Shown: positions 1-5,943 of the stretch, in pieces
How the letters are laid out: the number at the start of each line of letters is the position of its first letter
How positions within the stretch are numbered: the first letter of the stretch is position 1
NCBI GenBank assembly: GCA_947425005.1
Contig: CANDYP010000067.1
Coordinates: 1-7,715, forward strand
Direction: 5' to 3'
Length of the DNA stretch: 7,715 bases
From: Rickettsiales bacterium
GTDB lineage: Bacteria > Pseudomonadota > Alphaproteobacteria > Rickettsiales > UBA1997
Position numbers and translations under genes: made by a program
The notes under the pieces: generated by a model
Seen by the model: the letters and a program-made list of their open reading frames with translations, nothing else
What the model was told of the DNA's origin: nothing
Databases searched by the model: none

Positions 1-475
1 AAATTTGGAAAATGGCGTTGTGCTCGGAATCAACCGGAATAATTTTCGCCCCACTTTTACGCGCCGCCGCGACTAAAAACCTGCCGGCACAAACTAAAGA
101 TTCTTTGTTGGCCAGCGCGATGTCGGATCCGGCTTCAATGGCGGCAAGGGTTGGCAGCATTCCGGCGGCACCGACAATTGCCGAGACAAAAAGATCGCAC
201 TTAATTTTTGCGACTTCGGTGATTGCTTGCGAGCCGCACAGAACTTCGCAATTTTTAAGATTCGCAAGGGCCGATTTTAATTCTGGAAATAATTTTTCGT
301 TTTCGATTACGACGTGGGAAGGTTTGAGCAACAAGGCTTGAGAGATCAAGGTCTTCACATCATTTCGCGCCGTTAATGCTACAACTTCAAAATTCTCCGG
401 CGCGTTTTTAATGACTTCAATTGTATTTTTTCCGATTGATCCAGTGGATCCGAAGATGGAGATTTTTTTTGTCAT
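1..475 (-). CDS. dxr: 1-deoxy-D-xylulose 5-phosphate reductoisomerase, N-terminal part (3' end outside window)
   Basis: Dxr converts 1-deoxy-D-xylulose 5-phosphate to 2-C-methyl-D-erythritol 4-phosphate with NADPH, the first committed step of the MEP isoprenoid pathway, in the cytosol. The first 158 residues are visible from an ATG at 475-473; the family is about 390-400 residues long, so roughly 40% is present. The NADPH-binding motif GSTGSIG is at residues 9-15. AIVGAAGMLPTLAAI follows at 99-113, LANKESLV at 121-128 and PVDSEHNAIFQ at 147-157. D149 and E151 match the metal ligands D150 and E152 of E. coli Dxr, and K124 matches its K125. The start aligns with E. coli Dxr. It is preceded by TCCCTCAAAA with no Shine-Dalgarno sequence. 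The gene follows rbfA on the same strand across a hairpin repeat. It lacks its common partners frr, uppS and cdsA on the visible side. Identification is secure. Confidence 0.97.
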   Translation of the reverse strand, partial: MTKKISIFGSTGSIGKNTIEVIKNAPENFEVVALTARNDVKTLISQALLLKPSHVVIENEKLFPELKSALANLKNCEVLCGSQAITEVAKIKCDLFVSAIVGAAGMLPTLAAIEAGSDIALANKESLVCAGRFLVAAARKSGAKIIPVDSEHNAIFQI

Positions 476-513
476 TTTTGAGGGATTTTTTGGCACTGTC
501 CAAGACTGAGCGT

Positions 514-609
514 GTGACGAAAAACCCCCCTACCCCCCTTATCAGGGGGGCTTTGATCGAGTTCGGTTTAAGCCCCCCTGATAAGGGGAGTAGGGGGGTT
601 TTTCGTCAC
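514..609. repeat. Palindromic repeat copy 1: 39-nt arms, 18-nt loop, between rbfA and dxr
   Basis: Arm 514-552 and arm 571-609 are inverted complements with one mismatch in 39 positions (an A at 587 where G is expected). The loop at 553-570 is TTGATCGAGTTCGGTTTA. Each arm holds the block CCCCCC-TA-CCCCCC-TTATCA-GGGGGG, so it can also fold alone into a small C6/G6 hairpin. The right arm starts 11 bases beyond the rbfA stop codon, on the transcribed path from rbfA to dxr. It could attenuate or stabilise the rbfA transcript, but no T-run follows it on the minus strand, so it is not a textbook intrinsic terminator. The same element recurs near 7637-7715 and, rearranged, at 6608-6731. No coding gene lies in 476-620. 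Confidence 0.93.
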
Positions 610-620
610 AAACTCAACAA

Positions 621-1043
621 TTATTTTTTCTTTTTAGTAACAACCTTCTTCGCAGCAGTTTTTCTCGTCACCACCTTCTTCACCTCTGGCTCCTCGTATC
701 TCTTGGCCTCAACCGCTAACAAACTTTCTAAGTTCAACGCATTTTGCTGCGTCCTATCCAGCACAAAAGTAATTTCCGGCACGCTCCGCAACGTCACTTT
801 CTTCGCCATTTGATGCCGGAAATACGGCGCCATTTCGTTTAATTTTTTCACGATTTTTTCGTGGATCGCGTCGTTTCCAAAAATATCGACGAAGATGCGA
901 ACATTCTTGGCGTCAGGGCTGACATCGGCTTGCAGGATCGTGATGTAGCTGCCCGGCACCGTCAAAATGTCGTCCCGCAGAAAAACCTCCGACATGTTGC
1001 GCTTAATATTTTCACCGATTTGTAGCTGTCTTTGTGATTTCAT
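621..1043 (-). CDS. rbfA: 30S ribosome-binding factor RbfA
   Basis: RbfA is a small KH-fold protein that binds immature 30S subunits and helps 16S rRNA 5'-end maturation, and it is needed for growth in the cold in E. coli. The 140-residue product opens with RQLQIGENIKRNMSEVFLRD (5-24). It has VSPDAKNVRIFVDIFG at 41-56, APYFRHQMAKKVTLRSVPE at 72-90 and FVLD at 93-96, the usual order of RbfA blocks. The tail from about 119 is a lysine-rich low-complexity extension in which KKVVT occurs twice (122-126 and 132-136), ending in four lysines. Such basic tails are common add-ons in ribosome-associated proteins, and this one probably contacts RNA. The ATG at 1043 is preceded by AATTAAAAA and no Shine-Dalgarno sequence. 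The usual nusA-infB neighbours are absent; the upstream gene is the intradiol-like secreted protein. Confidence 0.93.
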   Translation of the reverse strand: MKSQRQLQIGENIKRNMSEVFLRDDILTVPGSYITILQADVSPDAKNVRIFVDIFGNDAIHEKIVKKLNEMAPYFRHQMAKKVTLRSVPEITFVLDRTQQNALNLESLLAVEAKRYEEPEVKKVVTRKTAAKKVVTKKKK

Positions 1044-1067
1044 TTTTTAATTATTTTAGCAAATGCA

Positions 1068-1088
1068 TTGCGCTGTAGCGCAGCGCAA
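1068..1088. other. Short inverted repeat in the 50-bp gap before rbfA
   Basis: TTGCGCT (1068-1074) and AGCGCAA (1082-1088) form a perfect 7-bp stem around the 7-nt loop GTAGCGC. On the minus strand it begins 5 bases after the stop codon of the secreted intradiol-like gene and precedes rbfA. The minus-strand sequence after it, TGCATTTGC, has no T-run, so an intrinsic terminator is doubtful. An RNA-stabilising or processing hairpin between co-transcribed genes is an equally good reading. Confidence 0.45.
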
Positions 1089-1093
1089 GCGAA

Positions 1094-2179
1094 TTAGTAA
1101 GTTTTGTACTGATGCACACCGCGCATCACGATGTTGAAAGTGCAGACTTTAATTGAATTTTTGTCCTCAAGGTTGGAGCGGCGAACAATTGCGGTTAGTA
1201 GCTTGCGATCCTCTTCGCTGTAGGCCAAATATTGGTAGTCGGAAGAGTTGTAAGGGTGTCCGGCGAAATACATTTCAGTTTCAATCTTGCCGAATTTTGG
1301 GTGGTAGATGTTGGCGTTGATGTGCGGCGCCCTGCCCGGACTTGACCCCGGCATGATCGTGATGAAGTCGTAAGCACCAAGATTGTCCGTCACCGCGCGC
1401 CCCGACATGTTAAAATATTTGTCGATGTATTCGCTGTCGGGATCGAGCAAAGTGTGGTATTTGCCGGCGGCGTTGGCTTGCCAGATCTCGATGATCGCGC
1501 CCTCAACTGGCACTCCGAAAGAATCAGTGACGGTTCCTTGAACAAAAATTACCTCGCCAAAAGCGCGGTAAAATGATCCGACTTTTTTTGCTAAATTGTT
1601 ACTGGTCGAAAAGTTGTCCGGCATCGAGATGTCAGCGGTGAAAAACCTTGATGGCGTTGGCTTCTTGGCGTCAAAAATTGCCAAAGATTTTTTGTCATTT
1701 TCAACTCGTAACGGACTTGCGGCCAGCGGATTTTGAAAATTTTGTGGCGGCGCAGATTGGGGAAAGCTTTGCGGCGGCATCATCATCTGCGGCGGCATGG
1801 TTTGCGGCGGCATCATTTGCTGCTGTGGCGGCATTCCCTGTGGAAAAATATTTTGTGGCGGCATTTGTGATGGCATCATTTGTTGTTGCGGTGGAGCTGG
1901 TTGTTGCGACATCTCTTGCGGCGGCATTTGTTGTGGTGCTTGCGGCTGCCCACCCCGAAAAAATTCCTTCTCTTCTTGCTCAGCAACGCTAGGCGGCACC
2001 ATGCCTTGCGGTTGAGGCGCTTCCGACACTGCCGGAAATAAAGATTCAGAACTTGGCGCTTCTTGCCCGGAATACGGTGGCGGAAAAAGCGTTGAATCCG
2101 GCCTTCCCATGATGCCTTGCGCGGCAAGATTTTTGCTAAGGCTAAGAAATAAAAAACACGTTAACAAAAATCTGATCAT
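1094..2179 (-). CDS. Secreted intradiol-dioxygenase-like protein with Pro/Gln/Met-rich linker and degenerate iron site
   Basis: The 361-residue product has three parts. Residues 1-21 are a signal peptide (MIR, a hydrophobic core LLTCFLFLSL, then NLAAQ), so export is expected. Residues about 35-155 are low complexity, dominated by PPQ, QQM and MPPQ. Residues about 200-355 match the C-terminal domain of intradiol ring-cleavage dioxygenases such as protocatechuate 3,4-dioxygenase: GEVIFVQGTVTDSFGVPVEGAIIEIWQANAAGKY, then SGRAVTDNLGAYDFITIMPG, then MYFAGHP and FNIVMRG. That family binds Fe(III) through two Tyr and two His. Here Y241 matches the first Tyr and H286 the first His. The second Tyr is S280 and the second His is N288, in PGSSPGRAPHIN (277-288); R283 keeps the active-site Arg. 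Ring cleavage is therefore doubtful. The real role is unknown, perhaps structural or binding. Its ATG at 2179 lies 11 bases after the dcd stop codon, so the two are probably co-transcribed. The domain call is confident, the function is not. Confidence 0.85.
   Translation of the reverse strand: MIRFLLTCFLFLSLSKNLAAQGIMGRPDSTLFPPPYSGQEAPSSESLFPAVSEAPQPQGMVPPSVAEQEEKEFFRGGQPQAPQQMPPQEMSQQPAPPQQQMMPSQMPPQNIFPQGMPPQQQMMPPQTMPPQMMMPPQSFPQSAPPQNFQNPLAASPLRVENDKKSLAIFDAKKPTPSRFFTADISMPDNFSTSNNLAKKVGSFYRAFGEVIFVQGTVTDSFGVPVEGAIIEIWQANAAGKYHTLLDPDSEYIDKYFNMSGRAVTDNLGAYDFITIMPGSSPGRAPHINANIYHPKFGKIETEMYFAGHPYNSSDYQYLAYSEEDRKLLTAIVRRSNLEDKNSIKVCTFNIVMRGVHQYKTY
1730..1957 (-). repeat. Low-complexity coding repeat (Pro/Gln/Met linker)
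   Basis: This stretch encodes residues 75-150 of the secreted intradiol-like protein. The plus strand shows many degenerate copies of GGCGGCAT and TTGCTGCTG-like words, the complements of ATGCCGCC and CAGCAGCAA. The protein is made almost wholly of Pro, Gln and Met, with only scattered Ser, Ala, Phe, Asn and Gly. Such tracts can expand and contract by slippage, and the linker is probably disordered. Antisense frames here give Cys/Gly-rich or Ala-rich open frames that are by-products of the repeat. Confidence 0.8.
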
Positions 2180-2190
2180 TCTGAACTCGA

Positions 2191-2760
2191 TTAAACTTTA
2201 GGAAGAGTAACGCCAGTTTGCCCCATGTATTTGCCGTTCCTCATGTCGTAAGAAACTTCGCAAGGCTGGTCGCCTTTGAAGAACAAGAACTGGCAAGCGC
2301 CCTCGCCCGCGTAAATTTTTGCCGGAAGTGGCGTGGTGTTGGAAAATTCTAAAGTGACGTGACCTTCCCAACCCGGTTCCAACGGGGTTACATTCACGAT
2401 GATTCCGCAACGGGCGTAAGTTGATTTACCGACGCAAATTACCAGCACATCTTTTGGAACACGAAAATATTCCACGGTGCGCGCTAGAGCGAAACTGTTT
2501 GGCGGGATGATGCACACGTCAGTGGTGCGATTTACAAAACTGGTTTCGCAGAAATTTTTTGGATCAACAATTGCGGAATCAATGTTGGTGAAAATCTTGA
2601 ATTCGTTAGAAACTCTAGCGTCAAAGCCGTAGGAAGAATTTCCGTAAGAAATTATTTTGTCTCCTTTCGCATCAAATCGAACTTGGTTTTCGGTGAAGGG
2701 CTCAATCATTTTTTGAGATTTTGCAAGCGCGGCAATCGATTTGTCGGAAAGGATGGTCAT
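2191..2760 (-). CDS. dcd: dCTP deaminase
   Basis: Dcd deaminates dCTP to dUTP and ammonia, feeding dUTPase and so dUMP for thymidylate synthesis, in the cytosol. The product is 189 residues, the usual size. Conserved blocks are SYGFDARV at 43-50, [20 protein letters not shown] at 83-102, [20 protein letters not shown] at 111-130 and the segment through [11 protein letters not shown] at 136-146. S113, R117 and E138 correspond to active-site Ser, Arg and catalytic Glu of E. coli Dcd (S111, R115, E138). The GKSTYARCG form is the one I associate with proteobacterial monofunctional enzymes. The ATG at 2760 is preceded by AAGTTCCAAAA and no Shine-Dalgarno sequence. It heads a minus-strand run with the secreted intradiol-like gene, and its promoter should lie in the divergent gap up to 2895. 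Confidence 0.96.
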   Translation of the reverse strand: MTILSDKSIAALAKSQKMIEPFTENQVRFDAKGDKIISYGNSSYGFDARVSNEFKIFTNIDSAIVDPKNFCETSFVNRTTDVCIIPPNSFALARTVEYFRVPKDVLVICVGKSTYARCGIIVNVTPLEPGWEGHVTLEFSNTTPLPAKIYAGEGACQFLFFKGDQPCEVSYDMRNGKYMGQTGVTLPKV

Positions 2761-2895
2761 TTTTGGAACTTAAAATTTTGGGGGATTTTGGGGGATTTTA
2801 GATTTGTGGTTTTAGATTTTTGATTACAGTCTCACTAGCGTCAAACATTAATTTGGGCCTACGCCAAAAAATTAACAAATCCAAAAACCTCCAAA
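2761..2895. promoter_or_regulatory. Divergent intergenic region between dcd and the Kef-type antiporter gene
   Basis: This 135-bp gap must hold the promoters of both divergent genes, but neither is clear. A minus-strand TTGACG (complement of 2839-2844) is a good -35 match for dcd, though no convincing -10 element follows at normal spacing. On the plus strand TTGATT (2820-2825) and the AT-rich ACATTAAT (2845-2852) are weak candidates for the antiporter gene. An imperfect inverted repeat lies at 2848-2875, TTAATTTGG against CCAAAAAATTAA around GCCTACG. It could be an operator or a leader hairpin. The antiporter start is preceded by ACCTCCAAA, which has no Shine-Dalgarno sequence. Confidence 0.35.
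2775..2799. repeat. Two and a half copies of a 10-bp tandem repeat in the dcd leader
   Basis: ATTTTGGGGG occurs at 2775-2784 and 2785-2794, followed by a partial ATTTT at 2795-2799. It sits 15-39 bases upstream of the dcd start, so on the dcd transcript it reads as repeated AAAATCCCCC in the 5' leader. No function is evident. Slippage is a simple origin. Confidence 0.85.
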
Positions 2896-4638
2896 ATGCA
2901 CGACATTAGCTACCTTCGCGACATCCTGATTTTGCTGTTCGCATCCGTTGCAATCGTAATTATTTTCAAACAATTCGGTCTCAGCCCCGCACTCGGATAT
3001 TTAGTTTCCGGTGCCGCCATCGGACCTTTCGGATTTGGCGTCTTAACCAGCGGCGAGACTACAAAATCAATCGCCGAGCTTGGTATCGTCTTCTTACTTT
3101 TTGCCATCGGATTAGAGCTAACTTTCGGCAAATTAATGGCGATTAAAAAATATGTTTTGGGCTTTGGCAGCTTACAAATTCTCGTCACCTCCGCCGTAAT
3201 TTCGTTAATTTGTTTTGAGTTAATCGACTTAAGCCTCGAAACTTCAATCGTGATCGGAAGCGCTCTGGCTCTGTCTTCAACTGCAATCGTAATGCAGGTC
3301 ATTTCTGAAAATGGCGAAGAAACTACCCGAGTCGGCCGCTTATCTTTTTCAATTTTATTGATGCAGGATCTGGCGGTAATTCCGGTTTTAGTGTTGCTGC
3401 CTTTGCTGTCTAAAACCGACGTCAAAATTCTTCCCGCACTTGGCGGAGCAATGGTTGACGCCGTCATCGCGATGGTGATCATTTTCGCCGTTGGCCGCTC
3501 GTTACTGCGTCCGGTTTACCGCTTAATCGCCGCTTCAAAAAATGAAGTTCTGTTTTTGAGTTTCACTTTAATTGTGGTTTTAGGATCAGCTTATTTAAGC
3601 GATCAGATGGGCTTGTCCTTTGCCCTGGGCGCCTTCATCGCCGGCTTGATGGTGGCAGAAACTGAATTCAAATATCGCGTCGAAGAAGAAATTTTATCTT
3701 TCAAATCTTTGTTGATGGGCCTGTTTTTCATGACCATCGGCATGTCGTTTGATTTCGATTTATTGCTGCGCAGCTTCCCCTACATCATCGCCGCCGCCCT
3801 TGCTTTGGTCGCGATCAAAACCTTAATCATCGTGGCCCTGTGCCGCATTTTTCGCTTTCCGTTAGCGCCTTCAATCCACACTGGTCTTCTTTTGGCGCAA
3901 GGCGGCGAGTTTGGTTTCGTAGTGTTCGTAATGGCGGTGCAGCAGAGATTTATGGATTCCGATCTGTCACAATTTTTAATGACCGTCGTCACTTTCACCA
4001 TGGCGATGACGCCAATGTTGGCGAATTTGGGGCGTAAAATTAAAGGCCAGCTCTACACCAAAGGCGTTTTGCGCGACAATAAAATTCGCCGCGAAATCGA
4101 CGAAATTTCCAAGCACGTCATCGTCATCGGCTTCAGCAAAGTGGGGCGCATCGTGTCTTACATCCTGCGCAAGAGAGGTTTGAATTACGTCATTTTAGAG
4201 AGCAATCACCGCGCCGTTCAAATCGAAAAAAATAACGGCTACAACATTTACTACGGCGACGCTCTTAACGCCGACATCCTGCGCTACATCGGAATTGAAA
4301 GATGTGAGTCCGTAATTGTCGCCCTGGAAGACGAAATTGCCTGCATCAAAATCACCAGATTCATCCACCAAAATTTCCCCAACATTTCCGTAATTACAAA
4401 ATCTGAAACTTTAAACAACGCCGAGAGATTCAAGAAAGTCGGCGCCAGTTTGGTGGTTTCTAAAAATCTGGAAACCGGTCTGCAATTAAGTAAGGCGGCC
4501 TTGTTTTCCGTTGGCGTCAGCGCTTCCGAAATCGACAGCGCTCTGAAAGCCTTCCGCGAAATTAATTCTGAAATCGTCAAAGATGTGATTCTTTACGACG
4601 ACACTGAAGTTAGTGGGGCGATTTTCGAAGAAAAATAA
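2896..4638 (+). CDS. Kef-type monovalent cation:proton antiporter (CPA2) with C-terminal RCK/TrkA-N domain
   Basis: This 580-residue inner-membrane protein should exchange K+ (or Na+) for protons. Residues about 5-380 are strongly hydrophobic, with some 12-13 membrane segments. Typical CPA2 blocks are LGYLVSGAAIGPFGFG (34-48), ELGIVFLLFAIGLEL (61-75), ALSSTAIVMQ (125-134), LLMQDLAVIPVL (154-165) and GLSFALGAFIAGLMVAE (239-255). The ion-site pair is Q157-D158, the QD form of Kef K+/H+ transporters rather than the ND or DD of Na+ exchangers. Residues about 405-520 are a Rossmann RCK (TrkA-N) domain starting KHVIVIGFSKVGRIV. Its glycine motif reads GFSKVG, Ser replacing the central Gly (S414). 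E435 after the second strand suits NAD(H) binding. No TrkA-C domain is visible. It is close in size to KefB/KefC, but glutathione gating cannot be judged, and no KefF/KefG-like gene is adjacent. It converges on ndk. Confidence 0.93.
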   Translation: MHDISYLRDILILLFASVAIVIIFKQFGLSPALGYLVSGAAIGPFGFGVLTSGETTKSIAELGIVFLLFAIGLELTFGKLMAIKKYVLGFGSLQILVTSAVISLICFELIDLSLETSIVIGSALALSSTAIVMQVISENGEETTRVGRLSFSILLMQDLAVIPVLVLLPLLSKTDVKILPALGGAMVDAVIAMVIIFAVGRSLLRPVYRLIAASKNEVLFLSFTLIVVLGSAYLSDQMGLSFALGAFIAGLMVAETEFKYRVEEEILSFKSLLMGLFFMTIGMSFDFDLLLRSFPYIIAAALALVAIKTLIIVALCRIFRFPLAPSIHTGLLLAQGGEFGFVVFVMAVQQRFMDSDLSQFLMTVVTFTMAMTPMLANLGRKIKGQLYTKGVLRDNKIRREIDEISKHVIVIGFSKVGRIVSYILRKRGLNYVILESNHRAVQIEKNNGYNIYYGDALNADILRYIGIERCESVIVALEDEIACIKITRFIHQNFPNISVITKSETLNNAERFKKVGASLVVSKNLETGLQLSKAALFSVGVSASEIDSALKAFREINSEIVKDVILYDDTEVSGAIFEEK

Positions 4639-4675
4639 TTCGTCCTTTTGGGCACACTCTGGGCAAAAAATTTAC

Positions 4676-4720
4676 AAAAAAAACGGGGCCTGCACTTATT
4701 TCTAAGTGCAGGCCCCGTTT
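4676..4720. terminator. Intrinsic terminator between convergent antiporter gene and ndk
   Basis: A perfect 18-bp stem pairs 4681-4698 with 4703-4720 around the tetraloop TTTC; the inner stem is CGGGGCCTGCACTTA. Eight A residues at 4676-4683 become a run of eight T on the minus strand directly after the stem, so this is a classic Rho-independent terminator for ndk, whose stop codon is 41 bases away. On the plus strand the stem is followed by the T-rich but broken AGATTTAACC. Termination of the antiporter transcript from the other side is therefore plausible but weaker. Confidence 0.92.
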
Positions 4721-4761
4721 AGATTTAACCAAACTCTATTTAACGAAATTCTTTCGCGATT

Positions 4762-5184
4762 TTACTCAACGATTTCGTAACCAGCGAAGAAAAATGCAAT
4801 TTCGTTTTGAGCATTTTCCAAACTATCTGAACCGTGAACTGAGTTAGCTTCGATTGAAAGAGCGAACTCTTTACGGATGGTTCCAGCATCAGCATTGGCG
4901 GGGTTTGTGGCACCCATGATTTCACGATTTTTTAACACGGCATTTTCACCTTTCAGGACCTGAATTACAACTGGACCAGAAATCATGAACTTCACCAAAT
5001 CTTTGTAGAACGGGCGTTCGCGGTGCACAGCGTAAAATTCACCAGCAACTTTTTCAGAAAGTTGCACTCTTTTTTGAGCAACAATTTTCAATCCGGCTTC
5101 TTCGAATTTGGCATTAATTTTGCCAGTAAGATTTCTTTCGGTCGCATCAGGTTTGATGATCGACAGCGTCATTTCAGTAGTCAT
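4762..5184 (-). CDS. ndk: Nucleoside diphosphate kinase
   Basis: Ndk transfers the gamma phosphate of ATP to other (deoxy)nucleoside diphosphates through a phospho-histidine intermediate, balancing NTP and dNTP pools in the cytosol. The 140 residues match the usual bacterial length of about 140-143. TLSIIKPDA at 6-14 carries the conserved K11. [18 protein letters not shown] follows at 56-73 and [18 protein letters not shown] at 87-104. The active-site stretch NSVHGSDS at 114-121 has H117, the same number as the E. coli catalytic His. M1 rather than M5 fits the family start. The sequence before it, AATTTCCAAAAAC, has no Shine-Dalgarno element. The gene stands alone, with its own likely promoter and terminator, and diverges from parDE. 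Confidence 0.97.
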   Translation of the reverse strand: MTTEMTLSIIKPDATERNLTGKINAKFEEAGLKIVAQKRVQLSEKVAGEFYAVHRERPFYKDLVKFMISGPVVIQVLKGENAVLKNREIMGATNPANADAGTIRKEFALSIEANSVHGSDSLENAQNEIAFFFAGYEIVE

Positions 5185-5232
5185 GTTTTTGGAAATTAAA
5201 TTTGATAATTCTTCGGAAGCGAAGGGCGCGGC

Positions 5233-5260
5233 AAGCTAAGAGTGGGAAGCTTTTTGTCAA
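5233..5260 (-). promoter_or_regulatory. Putative ndk promoter
   Basis: On the minus strand a perfect -35 hexamer TTGACA (complement of 5255-5260), preceded by GC as in the alphaproteobacterial CTTGAC form, is followed after 16 bases by TAGCTT (complement of 5233-5238). TAGCTT keeps T1, A2 and T6 of the -10 consensus. Transcription would start near 5226, giving a leader of about 40 bases before the ndk ATG. The -35 match is strong and the -10 weak. Confidence 0.45.
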
Positions 5261-5344
5261 GCAACTTCAAAACAAAACTTGTACTTTGAAATGCGAACTT
5301 TTTAATCAATACCAATAGATAATATTAAAAAATTTACAAAATTT
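5261..5344 (+). promoter_or_regulatory. AT-rich upstream region of parDE, probable promoter/operator
   Basis: These 84 bases upstream of the antitoxin start should hold the toxin-antitoxin promoter and, as is usual for ParD-type antitoxins, an autoregulatory operator. TTGTAC (5279-5284) followed after 16 bases by TTTAAT (5301-5306) is a fair sigma-70-like pair. Further on, GATAAT (5318-5323) is another possible -10. TAATATTA (5320-5327) is a perfect 8-bp palindrome, a possible ribbon-helix-helix half-site pair. None of this is decisive. Confidence 0.35.
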
Positions 5345-5581
5345 ATGCAAAAAAATACCAGCATTACTCTAGGAAATCACTTCGACAAATTTATTAGCCA
5401 TCAAGTTGGATTAGGACATTACGGATCAGTCAGCGAAACCGTCAGAGCTGGCTTAAGACTGCTCGAAGAACAAGAAATAAAACTCGCAACTTTACGCAAA
5501 TCTCTTGCCGACGGCGAGAAAAGCGGCAAGGCAAAATATTCCCTCACATCACTTAAAAAAGAACTCAGCGCCAAAAAATGA
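5345..5581 (+). CDS. parD: ParD-type ribbon-helix-helix antitoxin
   Basis: The 78-residue product is the antitoxin of a type II toxin-antitoxin pair. It should bind and neutralise the toxin encoded next to it and repress its own promoter. The N-terminal strand TSITLGNHFDKFI (5-17) and the segment YGSVSETVRAGLRLLEEQE (26-44) match the ribbon-helix-helix fold of ParD/CopG proteins; SVSETVRAGLRLLE is characteristic. The C-terminal part (45-78) is charged and Lys-rich and, by family analogy, wraps the toxin and may be unfolded alone. The stop codon overlaps the toxin start as ATGA, typical of coupled translation. The ATG is preceded by TTTACAAAATTT with no Shine-Dalgarno sequence. The cognate plasmid-maintenance role of the prototype does not necessarily apply to a chromosomal copy like this one. 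Confidence 0.9.
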   Translation: MQKNTSITLGNHFDKFISHQVGLGHYGSVSETVRAGLRLLEEQEIKLATLRKSLADGEKSGKAKYSLTSLKKELSAKK

Positions 5582-5871
5582 CTTTTCATTTAACCACAAA
5601 AGCAAAATCAGACCTCTTTGAAATAGCGCTCTACACCCAGGAAATATGGGGCGCAAGACAGCGCAATATCTACCTCAAACAAATTGATGACACGTTTCAC
5701 CTCGTTTCAAAAACTCCAAATAAAGGGCGCGCTTGCGATCACATCAAGCAAGGATATTTCAAGATAGCAGTTGGCAAACACGTAGTTTTTTACCGCAAAT
5801 TTAACAAAACAGAAATTCAAATTGTCCGCATACTTCACGTAAGTATGGACGTCTTTGGGCAGGTTAATTAA
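5578..5871 (+). CDS. parE: ParE-type toxin (RelE/ParE superfamily)
   Basis: The 97-residue product is the toxin partner of the ParD-type antitoxin. ParE proteins characterised so far poison DNA gyrase, whereas RelE relatives cleave mRNA; the sequence favours ParE. Family blocks are LTTKAKSDLFEIALYTQEIWG (5-25), the helix ending in QIDDTFHLVSKTPNKGR (35-51), and IKQGYFKIAVGKHVVFYRKF (56-75). The C-terminal strand is EIQIVRILHVSMDV (79-92), where ParE usually reads ILRVLHQRMD. It is full length with no frameshift. The start overlaps the antitoxin stop by four bases, so the pair is made in fixed order. hisE follows after 72 bases with no clear terminator between, so read-through into hisE-erpA is possible. 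Confidence 0.92.
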   Translation: MTFHLTTKAKSDLFEIALYTQEIWGARQRNIYLKQIDDTFHLVSKTPNKGRACDHIKQGYFKIAVGKHVVFYRKFNKTEIQIVRILHVSMDVFGQVN

Positions 5872-5943
5872 CAAAGAGCCGACTTGCATTTGAAAGGCGC
5901 GACACTAAATTTTTTTTATCTTTAAAACTTTCCCCCAAACAAA

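Noticed and set aside
12..341. Plus-strand open frame at the left edge
   Set aside because: It is antisense to dxr, whose minus-strand frame carries all the conserved motifs.
421..813. 130-residue plus-strand open frame containing PPTPLIRGAL and PPDKGSRGVF
   Set aside because: It runs through dxr, both arms of palindromic repeat copy 1 and the antisense of rbfA. The Pro/Gly pattern is what the repeat gives when translated, and it matches no protein family I know.
1648..2015. Plus-strand Ala-rich and Cys/Gly-rich open frames
   Set aside because: They are antisense to the Pro/Gln/Met linker of the secreted protein. Their odd composition simply mirrors the coding repeat.
1094..2179. Active protocatechuate 3,4-dioxygenase subunit (pcaH/pcaG)
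   Set aside because: Two of four iron ligands are replaced, a signal peptide and linker are present, and no other pca gene is nearby, so the symbol would mislead.
2910..3482. 190-residue minus-strand open frame
   Set aside because: It is antisense to the antiporter's membrane domain; the plus frame has clear CPA2 motifs.
5872..5943. Terminator at the T-run TTTTTTTT near 5910-5917 after parE
   Set aside because: I found no stable stem directly before the T-run, so it is only an AT-rich gap.
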